Part shown: in pieces, positions 8,829 through 16,276 of the stretch | Layout of the letters: every line of letters starts with the position of its first letter | Numbering within the stretch: position 1 is the first letter of the stretch | Notes under the pieces: model-generated | What the model was told of the DNA's origin: nothing | The model's database searches: none | Seen by the model: only the letters and a program-made list of their open reading frames with translations | Position numbers and translations under genes: made by a program | Assembly: GCA_017412025.1 (NCBI GenBank) | Contig: JAFQOY010000113.1 | Coordinates: 1 to 29,399 of the forward strand | Origin: Clostridia bacterium | Lineage (GTDB): Bacteria > Bacillota_A > Clostridia > Christensenellales > Aristaeellaceae | Length of the DNA stretch: 29,399 bases | Direction of reading: 5' to 3'

Positions 8829-10817
8829 GTGTCTGAACAAAGACCGGTCAGAAGAAGACGACCACAGATGGATACGCCGAACCCTGCGCAGGCGAAGGAA
8901 AGCGGAAACGGCGCCGCAGAGGAACAGAAGGCGCATCGGATTATCGCCGGAGCGCATGACGAGCCGGACTGGCTTGTGTCAGCGGAAAGGGTTTCCGGCG
9001 CGGCAGGGAGAAGAACGGGCACGACGCGCAGAGAAAATGCGAACGTGCCGCAGAGGGAACCGCAGACAGGCGGAGAAAGAAGGATGCGTGAAGGACGCGA
9101 CATCCTGACGATGAAAAAAGCGGCGGATGGGGCAAAGACGCCAAAGGCTGCCGCAGCAGAGAATGGAGAAGAGAGCGGCTCGTCTGCCGTGCGGCAGGCG
9201 GGGAAGGCTCCCGTCCGCCGGGCGGAAAGCGGGCAGGGCGCTGCGGTGCGCAGGGCGGCTCAGGTGAGAAAAGCGCCCGCCGTCAGGCAGGCGAAAGCAA
9301 AGGCGGGGCAGAAGCCGCTGAAGAAGAAGCTGAGCAAAAAGGCCAGAGCCCGACGCAATGCGCAGATCCGCAGGATGGCGCTTGGGCTGACCGCCGCGGT
9401 GCTGGTGGTTGCGCTTGCTGTATTCGGCGCTATTGGCGGGAGCCGTCTGCTGGATATCAAGCAGACGCTTGACGCCGGAGACGGCGTGTTTTATCCCAAT
9501 ATCTTTGTCAATGGCATTCCGCTGGCAGGCATGACGCTTGACCAGGCTGCCGAGGTGGTTACCCGGCAGGTTCAGGCGCAGATTGCGTCGTGGAAGATCA
9601 CGCTGTGCGCCGCGGACGGAAGCGGACGAACCTGGGACATCACGGGACAGGACATGAAGATGGCGTATGACGTGGCCGATCAGCTGGATCAGCTTTGGGC
9701 GATCGGACACACGGGCTCCGCCTCCGCGCGGTATGAGCAGGTCAGGCGGCTGCAGGATCAGCCTGCTGCGCGCTATACCACGCTGTCCTACGATCTGTCC
9801 CGCGTGAATCAGATTCTGTCGCAGATCAAGACGGAAGTGGATCGCATGCCGGTCAGCGCGACCCGCGTGGATGACAATACAAAGTGGCCGCCGTATTCCT
9901 ATACGGATGATGTGCCGGGCCAGGAGCTGGATATCACGGAGATCAGCCGCGAGATCTGCGGCATGGTGGAGAGGCTGGAGTCCGGCAGGGTTGATCTGAC
10001 GCCGACCCCGGTGAAGGCGCCTGTGACCCGCGCGGAGCTGGAGGGACGCATCACGCTGCTGAGCGAGTATGAAACTGCGATCGGCGCGACCTCCGATCCG
10101 GGCCGCTTCATCAACATCGAAGTGGGCACGAAGAAGTTTGACAAGCTGATCATCAAGTCCGGCGAGTCGGTTTCCTTCAACAAGGTGGCCGGCAAGCGCA
10201 CCTATTCAAACGGCTATGCCGACGCGCCCGAGGTGGCCTACGGCGATTACACGATGGGCGTGGGCGGCGGCATCTGCCAGGTGTCCAGTACGCTGTACAA
10301 TGCCGTGGTGAACGCCGGACTTACGGTAACCAAGCGCACGCAGCACTCGCTCCCGTCCAACTATGTGCCCTATGGCCTGGATGCGACGGTGGCGGATGAT
10401 CGTCTGGATTTTGTGTTCAAGAACAACACCAACTCCGACATCTATATCTCGACCGAATACTATAAGAAGAAGGGATACTGGCACTGCAAGTTCATCATTC
10501 ACGGCAGGCCCGATCCCAACGGATATACCTACAAGCTGGAGTCTGAAATCAAGGAAGAGCTGCCGATCCCCGAGCCGACCTATATCCCGGACAAGGACGC
10601 GCAGTATGTCGTCTATGACGACGAGGTATATGAAGCGAGCAAGGGCGACGAGGGCTACGTGGTGGACGTGTACATGGTGAAGATGGACAGCAAGGGGCTG
10701 GAAGTCTCCCGCGAGTACATGTATACCGATACATACAAGACGAAGGCGCCCAAGTACTACGTCGGCGTGACGCCCAGGGAGACGCCGGTGCCGGCAGGAT
10801 ATACCGGAATGGACTGA
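8829..10817 (+). CDS. VanW-domain membrane protein with long basic N-terminal tail
   Basis: This 662-residue protein begins with about 180 polar, Arg/Lys/Ala-rich residues, has one transmembrane helix (about 183-203) and then a large extracellular part. After the helix comes a YoaR-type domain (starting IFVNGIPLAGMTLDQAAE, repeated helical-beta region to about 350), then a VanW domain (about 430-560) with SFNKVAGKRTYSNGY, GVGGGICQVSSTLYNAV and LPSNYVPYGLDATV. VanW proteins occur beside vancomycin-resistance and sporulation genes, but their activity is unknown; a cell-wall role is likely. The GTG at 8829 has GGGAGG at 8815-8820 with 8 bases between. The C-terminus (about 600-662) is Tyr-rich. 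A secreted protein gene follows after 50 bases. Confidence 0.88.
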   Translation: MSEQRPVRRRRPQMDTPNPAQAKESGNGAAEEQKAHRIIAGAHDEPDWLVSAERVSGAAGRRTGTTRRENANVPQREPQTGGERRMREGRDILTMKKAADGAKTPKAAAAENGEESGSSAVRQAGKAPVRRAESGQGAAVRRAAQVRKAPAVRQAKAKAGQKPLKKKLSKKARARRNAQIRRMALGLTAAVLVVALAVFGAIGGSRLLDIKQTLDAGDGVFYPNIFVNGIPLAGMTLDQAAEVVTRQVQAQIASWKITLCAADGSGRTWDITGQDMKMAYDVADQLDQLWAIGHTGSASARYEQVRRLQDQPAARYTTLSYDLSRVNQILSQIKTEVDRMPVSATRVDDNTKWPPYSYTDDVPGQELDITEISREICGMVERLESGRVDLTPTPVKAPVTRAELEGRITLLSEYETAIGATSDPGRFINIEVGTKKFDKLIIKSGESVSFNKVAGKRTYSNGYADAPEVAYGDYTMGVGGGICQVSSTLYNAVVNAGLTVTKRTQHSLPSNYVPYGLDATVADDRLDFVFKNNTNSDIYISTEYYKKKGYWHCKFIIHGRPDPNGYTYKLESEIKEELPIPEPTYIPDKDAQYVVYDDEVYEASKGDEGYVVDVYMVKMDSKGLEVSREYMYTDTYKTKAPKYYVGVTPRETPVPAGYTGMD

Positions 10818-10867
10818 AACACAGATATGTGAAACTGCGAAGGCAGATGGAGAAAGGGGAACTCAGC

Positions 10868-11455
10868 GTGAACGCTTACCAAAGAAAGAGGACTCATGCT
10901 GCGGCGATGGTGCTTGCCGCAGCCCTGCTTGCCGCGCCTGCATGTGCGGCGGCGCTGGAAACGACGCCTCTTGTACCGGGCGCACAGATTGCGGCCTGTG
11001 AAGCCGAAAGGATGCCTGCATTCGGACGCTGCAGGGGATACAACGGCGTGACGGCCAGCGACAAGTGGCTGAAGCAGGCGCGCATCGGCGGCATGTCCAT
11101 TGATCTGCGCGTGCATACGCTCCTGGGCGAGGAGATTACGTTTCAGGAGGATCTGGGCGCGGCCAGAGCGGGAAACGGCAGCATCTGCCTGTACCTGAGC
11201 GCGTACAGCGGAGATAAGGATCTCGTGCTTCAGGTCAATCAGAAAGCGCTTGAGACGCTTGCCCGCGCAGGTGTGACGGAGATTGCCGTGGGCAACAAAA
11301 CCGGCGACATCTGCGGATATTACACGGTTAAGGATCTTGACGCCGTTCGCGCAGCGCTGGGGCTGGCGGAGAAGGAGCTCCTGTGCGTCAGCGGCGAGGA
11401 GGATCCGGTTACGGTCGTCAGCGAGGACGGCGTGCGGCGCATGGTGACGCAGTAA
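10868..11455 (+). CDS. Secreted protein of unknown family
   Basis: I do not recognise this 195-residue protein. It has a basic N-terminus (AYQRKRTHAA) and a hydrophobic signal segment ending APACAAALE, so it is probably exported and cleaved near residue 30; a cysteine in the segment could also allow lipidation but does not sit in a clear lipobox. The mature part has four more cysteines (ACEAERMPAFGRCRGY, SICLYL, DICGYY, ELLCVSG) that could form disulfides, and an odd GxCxxYN-like start. GTG 10868 has GGGG 7 bases upstream; an upstream in-frame GTG at 10829 has no ribosome site. It lies 50 bases after the VanW gene without a terminator and probably shares its transcript. Confidence 0.7.
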   Translation: MNAYQRKRTHAAAMVLAAALLAAPACAAALETTPLVPGAQIAACEAERMPAFGRCRGYNGVTASDKWLKQARIGGMSIDLRVHTLLGEEITFQEDLGAARAGNGSICLYLSAYSGDKDLVLQVNQKALETLARAGVTEIAVGNKTGDICGYYTVKDLDAVRAALGLAEKELLCVSGEEDPVTVVSEDGVRRMVTQ

Positions 11456-11467
11456 ATAAGGATGAAT

Positions 11468-11511
11468 GCGGACAAGCGACGGGATGAATGCCCGCGTTTG
11501 CCCGCTTTTTT
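11468..11511 (+). terminator. Terminator after the secreted-protein gene
   Basis: The arms 11468-11483 and 11491-11505 form an imperfect stem of about 14 pairs (one mismatch, one bulge, one G-T), followed by six T. Confidence 0.75.
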
Positions 11512-11585
11512 CTTCATTTGCTGTGAATACGGAATACGGCATGGGGAATTGAAACGCTGCAGATGACAGTGTGAGCGGGGTCAGC

Positions 11586-11614
11586 TTGCGGGGACATACA
11601 AAACATGCTATACT
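11586..11614 (+). promoter_or_regulatory. Promoter of the XpaC/TelA envelope operon
   Basis: TTGCGG (11586-11591) and TATACT (11609-11614) are 17 bp apart. The start near 11621 gives an unusually long leader of about 115 nt that contains the 13-bp repeats. Confidence 0.6.
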
Positions 11615-11667
11615 GAATCCGAAAACATAACGGAATCGGGCGTTTGGGCGCGAAACAGGAAAGCATG

Positions 11668-11719
11668 AAAACATTGGAAGAAAGCATTGAAAGAAATCAT
11701 TGAAAGAAAGCATTGGAAG
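11668..11719 (+). repeat. Four 13-bp tandem repeats in the operon leader
   Basis: Four near-identical 13-mers follow each other without gaps: AAAACATTGGAAG, AAAGCATTGAAAG, AAATCATTGAAAG and AAAGCATTGGAAG. They are purine-rich on the RNA strand and end 2 bases before the ribosome site AGGAGGA. A unit length of 13 argues against a coding repeat. Confidence 0.9.
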
Positions 11720-11737
11720 AAGAGGAGGATCATCAAC

Positions 11738-12442
11738 ATGAAAAAGTGGGCATCAATCATTCTGGCGGCTGTGCTGCTGACCGCGCTTTGCGTATCGGCG
11801 CTTGCGGATGGAGAGGGCGCGATTGTGCAGTCCTCCTGCAATATCGTCAAATCTGGCGACTACTATCTGGTGTACTGCTATGCGCAGGTGCGCAACCAGT
11901 CAGACAGCATCATCTGTCTGGACAAGGGCACGTTCCAGCTGGCAAACGGGGAGCAGCTGCTGTACGTGGGCGAGGTCGCTCAGCTCTGGCCGTATTTCAT
12001 CGCGCCGGGCGAGGAGGGATATCTGTTTGATATCGCGTCCTTTGAGCCGAATGAGGACGGCGTGGTCGTGCCGAATGTGACGGGCATCCATTATGACCTC
12101 AAATACATGACCATCGATCCGGCATACGCGGGACAGGCGCTTGATGTGAGCGCCCAGATTCAGAAAGGCAGAAGGGAAGACGAGATGTCCGTCGTCTGCA
12201 GGGTGATCAATCCCACGGCTGTGGACGCATACGATGCGACGATTGCCTTTGGCCTGTATACGGAGAGCGGCGCGCTGATCTATGCCAACGGGCAGACGCT
12301 CAAGAACGTGGGCATTCCGGGCGGCGATTCGGTGTATGTGCGGTTTGAAGTGGACGAGCTGTTTGCCAGACAGTGGAGCGCCTATGGCGCGGAGCCTGCC
12401 CAGGTGCGCGCGACGGCGATGTTCCGCAGCAACGACGATTGA
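11738..12442 (+). CDS. Secreted FxLYD-like protein
   Basis: This 234-residue protein has a clear signal peptide (MKKWASIILAAVLLTALCV, cleavage after SALA at about 24). The mature part holds two beta-sandwich-like halves. The first (about 30-140) starts SCNIVKSGDYYLVYCYAQVRN; the second (about 140-230), with VVCRVINPTAVDAYDATIAFGLYTESGALI and PGGDSVYVRFEVD, resembles FxLYD domains, which are extracellular domains of unknown function in Firmicutes. GAGGAGGAT (11722-11730) precedes the ATG. It is the first gene of an operon with xpaC, a telA paralog, a LemA-like gene and a TPM gene (gaps of 8, 24, 13 and 36 bases), so a role at the cell envelope is likely. Confidence 0.8.
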   Translation: MKKWASIILAAVLLTALCVSALADGEGAIVQSSCNIVKSGDYYLVYCYAQVRNQSDSIICLDKGTFQLANGEQLLYVGEVAQLWPYFIAPGEEGYLFDIASFEPNEDGVVVPNVTGIHYDLKYMTIDPAYAGQALDVSAQIQKGRREDEMSVVCRVINPTAVDAYDATIAFGLYTESGALIYANGQTLKNVGIPGGDSVYVRFEVDELFARQWSAYGAEPAQVRATAMFRSNDD

Positions 12443-12450
12443 GACGGACA

Positions 12451-13161
12451 ATGGGAGAAGAGACGGTCATGACGGAGAAGAGGACGATCCGCAGCGGCGC
12501 GCCGTATCTGACGGCAGGCGTTGCCGTGTTTGCATATGCGCTGGCGTTCGGCATCGGATCGGCGCTGAGCTATGTGCTGGCACTGGCTGTGCTGATTCTG
12601 GGTTTTGCGGCAGGCAGAAAGCTGTTTCCCGATCGGGTCATCGAGGTGGAACGCGCGCCGCAGTCCGGCAATCAGGCGGTGGACGCGCTGATTGCGGAGG
12701 CTAGAGAACAGCTCAGGCAGATCGCGCTGGCAAACGATGCGATTGCAGAGGCGCAGCTTTCTGCGCAGATTGCCGATATTGAGCAGACGTGCAGGAAGAT
12801 TCTTGCGCGCCTTGAGGAGCAGCCGGATATGCTCTCTTCCCTGCGCACATTTCTGCGGCATTATCTGCCCGCAGTCAAGAAGCTGCTGGCCGCAAGAGCG
12901 AAGCTTGATCATGAGGTGAACGCAGGGGAAAGCGCGCAGATTGCCCAGAAAATCCGCGATGCGATGGCGCAGGTACAGACGGCGTTTCACAGGCAGCTTG
13001 ACGCGCTGAACGAGTTCCGCTTCATCAATCTGGAAAGCGAGATGGATGTGCTGAGCGATATGCTGCACGGAGACGGGCTGCTTGGCGGGCAGGAAGACGC
13101 AGAGATGAAGAGCGAAAATACGGATGATCCGTTTTCCGGTCTGTTTGCTTCCGGCAGATAA
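12451..13161 (+). CDS. xpaC: XpaC-like membrane protein
   Basis: This 236-residue protein has two close transmembrane helices near its start (about residues 22-40 and 42-58, ending FAAGRKLFPDRV) and a long cytoplasmic alpha-helical domain (about 75-205) with the pattern of XpaC (PF10112, once named for 5-bromo-4-chloroindolyl phosphate hydrolysis). Typical are LRQIALANDAI, LPAVKKLLAARAKLDH and RQLDALNEFRFINLESEMDVL. xpaC and telA are neighbours in many Firmicutes, as here. The start is uncertain: ATG 12451 is 8 bases after the upstream stop with a weak ribosome site, while ATG 12469 has GGGAG 11 bases before it. Confidence 0.85.
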   Translation: MGEETVMTEKRTIRSGAPYLTAGVAVFAYALAFGIGSALSYVLALAVLILGFAAGRKLFPDRVIEVERAPQSGNQAVDALIAEAREQLRQIALANDAIAEAQLSAQIADIEQTCRKILARLEEQPDMLSSLRTFLRHYLPAVKKLLAARAKLDHEVNAGESAQIAQKIRDAMAQVQTAFHRQLDALNEFRFINLESEMDVLSDMLHGDGLLGGQEDAEMKSENTDDPFSGLFASGR

Positions 13162-13185
13162 GCCGGAGAGGTGAGGGGGAAAGAA

Positions 13186-14145
13186 ATGGGCGAATTTGCG
13201 GATTTTGCCCTGGCGCCCGAGCAGGGAGTCGTGCCGCAGATGGAGCAGCTCGATCCGGAAATGCGCGGACGCATCCGGCAGCTGGCTGCCGGGCTTAACG
13301 TCCGTGACGCGGCGGCGGTGCAGGGCTTCGGCGCACGGGCGCAGAAAGAGATGGGCACGTTTACCGATATCGCGCTTGCCCGGATGCTGGATCGCGGCGA
13401 ATCGCCGCTGAGCGGCACGATGCAGGCGCTCTGCGAGGAAATCCGCGCGTGCTCGTTTGCCTCGCAGGCGAAGGGGCTTTTTCAGCGGATGTTCAAAAAG
13501 GCGTCCTCGCTCGAGCAGGTGCGCAGCGCGTATGAAAAGGCGGAGCCGCGCATCAATGCGCTGGCGGATGAGATGACGGACAGGCGCGTGGAACTGATGC
13601 GCGACAGCGCGCTGCTTGACAGGATCTATGAGCGCAACGAGGCGCTCTATCGGGAGATCTGTTCTCTGCTGGTTGTAGGCGATCAGGCGATCCGCCAGGC
13701 GAAGGAACGGGGCGAGGACGCGCAGATTGTGCAGCGGCTTGTGCGCCGGATAGAGGATATCCGCGTGACGCAGGCTGCTTCCACGCAGCTGGCGGCGCAG
13801 ATCCGCATGGTGCAGGCGAGCGGCGAGGCGGCGTGCGAAAAGCTGCGGACGGCGGTTGAGGTGACGATCCCGCTGTGGAAGAGCCAGATGGCGGCGGCGC
13901 TGGGCCTTGCGCGTGCGACGGATGCCCTGGCCATGGGCACGCGCGCGCAGAAGGAAGCGGCGCGCGGCGTCAGAGACGGCGCGCAGGAGCTTCGCGCGCA
14001 GCGGGATGCCTATGGCAGGGCTGCGCGGGAAAGCGACAGGGAACAGGCGCAGCGGACGGCCGACGAACTGCTGCAGACGCTTGCGGAGATTGAACAGAAT
14101 CTTGCGGCGAAACGGCTGATGCAGGAAGCGGCCGGGACGGACTGA
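13186..14145 (+). CDS. Second TelA family protein, shorter paralog
   Basis: This 319-residue protein is a divergent TelA paralog. It shares with the longer copy (5987-7195) the blocks MFKKASSLEQV, RDSALLDRIYERNEALYREICSLLVVGD, AAQIRMVQASGEAACEKL and VTIPLWKSQMAAALGLARATDAL. It lacks the Pro/Ala-rich N-terminal extension. The region after the TIPLWKSQM block, which in the first copy reads NELLRQNAERLKVGT, has been replaced by an Arg/Ala/Gln-rich helix. ATG 13186 has GAGGGGGA 5 bases upstream. It follows xpaC by 24 bases, so the pair probably works as a unit with the membrane-bound XpaC. Confidence 0.88.
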   Translation: MGEFADFALAPEQGVVPQMEQLDPEMRGRIRQLAAGLNVRDAAAVQGFGARAQKEMGTFTDIALARMLDRGESPLSGTMQALCEEIRACSFASQAKGLFQRMFKKASSLEQVRSAYEKAEPRINALADEMTDRRVELMRDSALLDRIYERNEALYREICSLLVVGDQAIRQAKERGEDAQIVQRLVRRIEDIRVTQAASTQLAAQIRMVQASGEAACEKLRTAVEVTIPLWKSQMAAALGLARATDALAMGTRAQKEAARGVRDGAQELRAQRDAYGRAARESDREQAQRTADELLQTLAEIEQNLAAKRLMQEAAGTD

Positions 14146-14158
14146 AAGGAAGAGACAT

Positions 14159-14683
14159 ATGGTTCAAATCAGGGAAAGGCTGCAGAAGCTGCCGCCTGCA
14201 GCGGGGATTGCTGCGATGTGTGTGCTGCTGGCGGCGTCGCTGTTTGCGGGCAATTTCCGGGCGCTGCAGAATGCGACGCCCCGGGCGTTCATCCGCCAGG
14301 GAGACGTCGCTTCCATCATCGAGGACAGGATCGGCGCGGCAAACAACGTGCTGACGGTTGCCGCGCGCGCAGGGCTTTCGGATGCGGATATGCAGGCCGT
14401 CCGTCAGGCGGCGCAGGAGCTTGAAGAGGCGAAGACCGCCCGCGGAATCAGCCGTGCAAACCAGAAGCTGACGGCGGCGGTAAGCGCGCTGACGGCGGCG
14501 CAGCTTGCCGGTGAGGAGGAGCGCAATATGCTCCGCGCGGCAGACGACTTTGCCGAGCAGGGCAGCTTCCTGCGGCAGGAAGCGCGTGCGTTCAACGAGC
14601 AGGCGAAGAAAGCAGAGGCGCTTTACGAGCGCCTGCCCACAAAGTTCCTGTATGATCAGCCGGATATGTACGAAGGAATCTGA
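14159..14683 (+). CDS. LemA-like membrane-anchored helical protein
   Basis: This 174-residue protein has one N-terminal transmembrane helix (about residues 15-32) followed by a wholly helical, Ala/Gln/Glu-rich outside part. The layout and the ending FNEQAKKAEALYERLPTKFL resemble the LemA family, which has an N-out helical hairpin bundle. LemA genes are often followed by a TPM-domain gene, as here. The similarity is by pattern only and sequence identity appears low, so the call is tentative. GAAAGGAAGAG precedes the ATG by 4-5 bases. Confidence 0.6.
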   Translation: MVQIRERLQKLPPAAGIAAMCVLLAASLFAGNFRALQNATPRAFIRQGDVASIIEDRIGAANNVLTVAARAGLSDADMQAVRQAAQELEEAKTARGISRANQKLTAAVSALTAAQLAGEEERNMLRAADDFAEQGSFLRQEARAFNEQAKKAEALYERLPTKFLYDQPDMYEGI

Positions 14684-14719
14684 TGCGGGCTGGGTATGGA
14701 AAGGCTCAGGGAAGAAAAT

Positions 14720-15589
14720 ATGAAAAAGATCATTTCAGTACTCATTGCGCTTGCAGCGCTGATGGGCGCATGCGCGCTGGCGGACGTGCCGGACAAGCCG
14801 TCGTCGTTCGCCTATGCATATGATTTTGACGCGGATGTGCTGGATGCGCAGGCCATGGCACGGATTGCGCAGCTTGGCGATGCGCTGGAAAAGGCGACGG
14901 GCGTTCAGCTGATTGCGGTCGCCGTTGATTTTCTTGACGGAATGCAGATAGAGGACTATGCCGCAGACCTGATCAACACATGGGGAATCGGCGATGAGAA
15001 GGAAAACAACGGCGCGGTCATCCTTCTCTCGCGCGGAGACCGGCAGGTCCGGATTGGCACGGGAACGGGCATTGACCGTATCCTCACCGGGAACCGATGC
15101 GGCGAACTGATCGACCAGAACCTCGGCTACTTTTCGGACAACCGGTTTGCCGAGGGGATGACCGCGCTGTATGAGGACACGGCTGAATACCTGGCGAAGG
15201 CGCATGGCAAGCGGCTTGATCTCTCTGCGGATGCGCGCAGCATGGGCGTTGTGCAGGGATATGACCGAAAGGTGAAAAAAGGCGGCGGTCTGTTTGACGG
15301 GATTCTCGGTTTCATCTTTCTGTACGTCCTTGTGAGCGTGATCTTCAATGCGGCCACGAGGGACAGGGGAGGCTGCTGTCTGAAGTGGCTGCTGCTTGGC
15401 TGGCTGTTTGACAGCATCGGCGACAGGAGAAGCCGGAGGCCGACGATGGGCGGCGGCTTCGGCGGCTATCGAGGCGGCTTTGGCGGCGGCAGCTCGCGCG
15501 GCTTCGGCGGCGGGCGCGGCTTCGGCGGCGGCCGGGGCGGCTTTGGCGGCGGCGGATCCCGCGGAGGAGGCGGCGGACGCAGCTTTTAA
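14720..15589 (+). CDS. TPM-domain (YgcG-like) membrane protein with Gly-rich tail
   Basis: This 289-residue protein has a signal peptide (cleavage likely after ACALA, about residue 21), an extracellular TPM domain (about 30-170; VLDAQAMARIAQLGDALEKATGVQLIAVAV, then NNGAVILLSRGDRQVRIGTGTGI), a transmembrane helix (about 198-216, FDGILGFIFLYVLVSVIF) and a cytoplasmic Cys-Cys segment followed by a 45-residue tail of Gly, Phe, Arg and Ser (FGGGRGFGGGRGGFGGG-like). Proteins of this build (YgcG, PF04536) occur next to LemA and have been linked to membrane-associated or photosystem repair functions, without a settled activity. ATG 14720 has AGGGAAG upstream. It is the last gene of the operon. Confidence 0.85.
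   Translation: MKKIISVLIALAALMGACALADVPDKPSSFAYAYDFDADVLDAQAMARIAQLGDALEKATGVQLIAVAVDFLDGMQIEDYAADLINTWGIGDEKENNGAVILLSRGDRQVRIGTGTGIDRILTGNRCGELIDQNLGYFSDNRFAEGMTALYEDTAEYLAKAHGKRLDLSADARSMGVVQGYDRKVKKGGGLFDGILGFIFLYVLVSVIFNAATRDRGGCCLKWLLLGWLFDSIGDRRSRRPTMGGGFGGYRGGFGGGSSRGFGGGRGFGGGRGGFGGGGSRGGGGGRSF
15447..15586 (+). repeat. Gly/Phe/Arg-coding simple repeat in the TPM gene
   Basis: The end of the TPM gene is an imperfect GGC-rich repeat (units like GGCGGCTTCGGCGGC) that encodes the Gly-rich tail. Such tracts are prone to length change. Confidence 0.8.
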
Positions 15590-15602
15590 CCCGGACGATA
15601 CG

Positions 15603-15638
15603 GACGGTCTGCCTGCGCAGGCCGTCTTCCATTTTCTT
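15603..15638 (+). terminator. Terminator of the envelope operon
   Basis: GACGGTCTGC (15603-15612) pairs with GCAGGCCGTC (15617-15626), loop of 4, one T-G pair. The following tract TTCCATTTTCTT is only moderately T-rich. Confidence 0.65.
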
Positions 15639-15643
15639 GAGGG

Positions 15644-15672
15644 TTGCGTTTGCGCGGCAGATTGCGTATAAT
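15644..15672 (+). promoter_or_regulatory. Promoter of the ECF sigma operon
   Basis: TTGCGT (15644-15649) and TATAAT (15667-15672) are 17 bp apart, a housekeeping-type promoter. I saw no clear ECF-type (AAC-rich -35) site. Confidence 0.7.
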
Positions 15673-15754
15673 ATTTTTGCAAAAAGATTGAATTTTCAGG
15701 ATGAAAACGCATCTGTCATTCGTTTACATCCATAGAGGCAGGAAGTGAAAACAG

Positions 15755-16276
15755 ATGGAAAAAAGCGTGAACACGCTTGAGATGAGCGCACGGTTTGATG
15801 AACTGTACGCGGCTTATGCGGACGATGTGCTGCGCATGGCTTATTTCTATCTGGCGGATCGGCATAAGGCGGAGGACGTCTGTCAGGACGTATTTATCAA
15901 GCTCTACACCCATGGACATACCATTGCGCCCGGACGCGAAAAAGCATGGCTGCTTCGCGTGACGGTGAACTGCTGCCGCGACCTCTGGCGCGGCGCATGG
16001 CTCAAGCGAGTGGTTCTGGGTGCGCCGACGCTGGATATCATCCCTGCACAGGACGAGACCATTGAGCAGCGTGAGGAAAAGGCGGAGCTGATGCGCGCCG
16101 TACAGAAGCTGCCTGCTGCGTTCAGGGAAACCGTTCTGCTGCACTACTATCAGGGATTGGGAATTTCCGAAATCGCACAAATGCTGGGTCTTCCGGAAGG
16201 GACGATCTCAAGCCGCCTTTCGAGGGCAAGGAAGAAACTGGAAGTCCTGTTAAAGGAGGAAGCAACAGGTGTCTGA
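15755..16276 (+). CDS. ECF-type RNA polymerase sigma factor
   Basis: This 173-residue protein has only sigma regions 2 and 4, as in group 4 (ECF) factors. Region 2 spans about residues 12-78 (FDELYAAYADDVLRMAYFYLADRHKAEDVCQDVFIKLY) and region 4 about 118-168 (LPAAFRETVLLHYYQGLGISEIAQMLGLPEGTISSRLSRARKKL). AGGCAGGAAGTG precedes the ATG. Its end overlaps the next gene by 8 bases, which is usual for a sigma factor and its antagonist. Its regulon cannot be read from the window; the nearby envelope operon is a candidate only by position. Confidence 0.93.
   Translation: MEKSVNTLEMSARFDELYAAYADDVLRMAYFYLADRHKAEDVCQDVFIKLYTHGHTIAPGREKAWLLRVTVNCCRDLWRGAWLKRVVLGAPTLDIIPAQDETIEQREEKAELMRAVQKLPAAFRETVLLHYYQGLGISEIAQMLGLPEGTISSRLSRARKKLEVLLKEEATGV

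Noticed and set aside
11668..11719. Coding repeat at the N-terminus of the FxLYD-like protein
   Set aside because: The unit is 13 bp, which is out of frame, and the upstream in-frame ATG at 11687 has no ribosome site; the ATG at 11738 starts a good signal peptide.
12373..12450. Earlier start of the XpaC frame
   Set aside because: It lies within the FxLYD-like gene and would add an Arg/Pro-rich stretch with no ribosome site.
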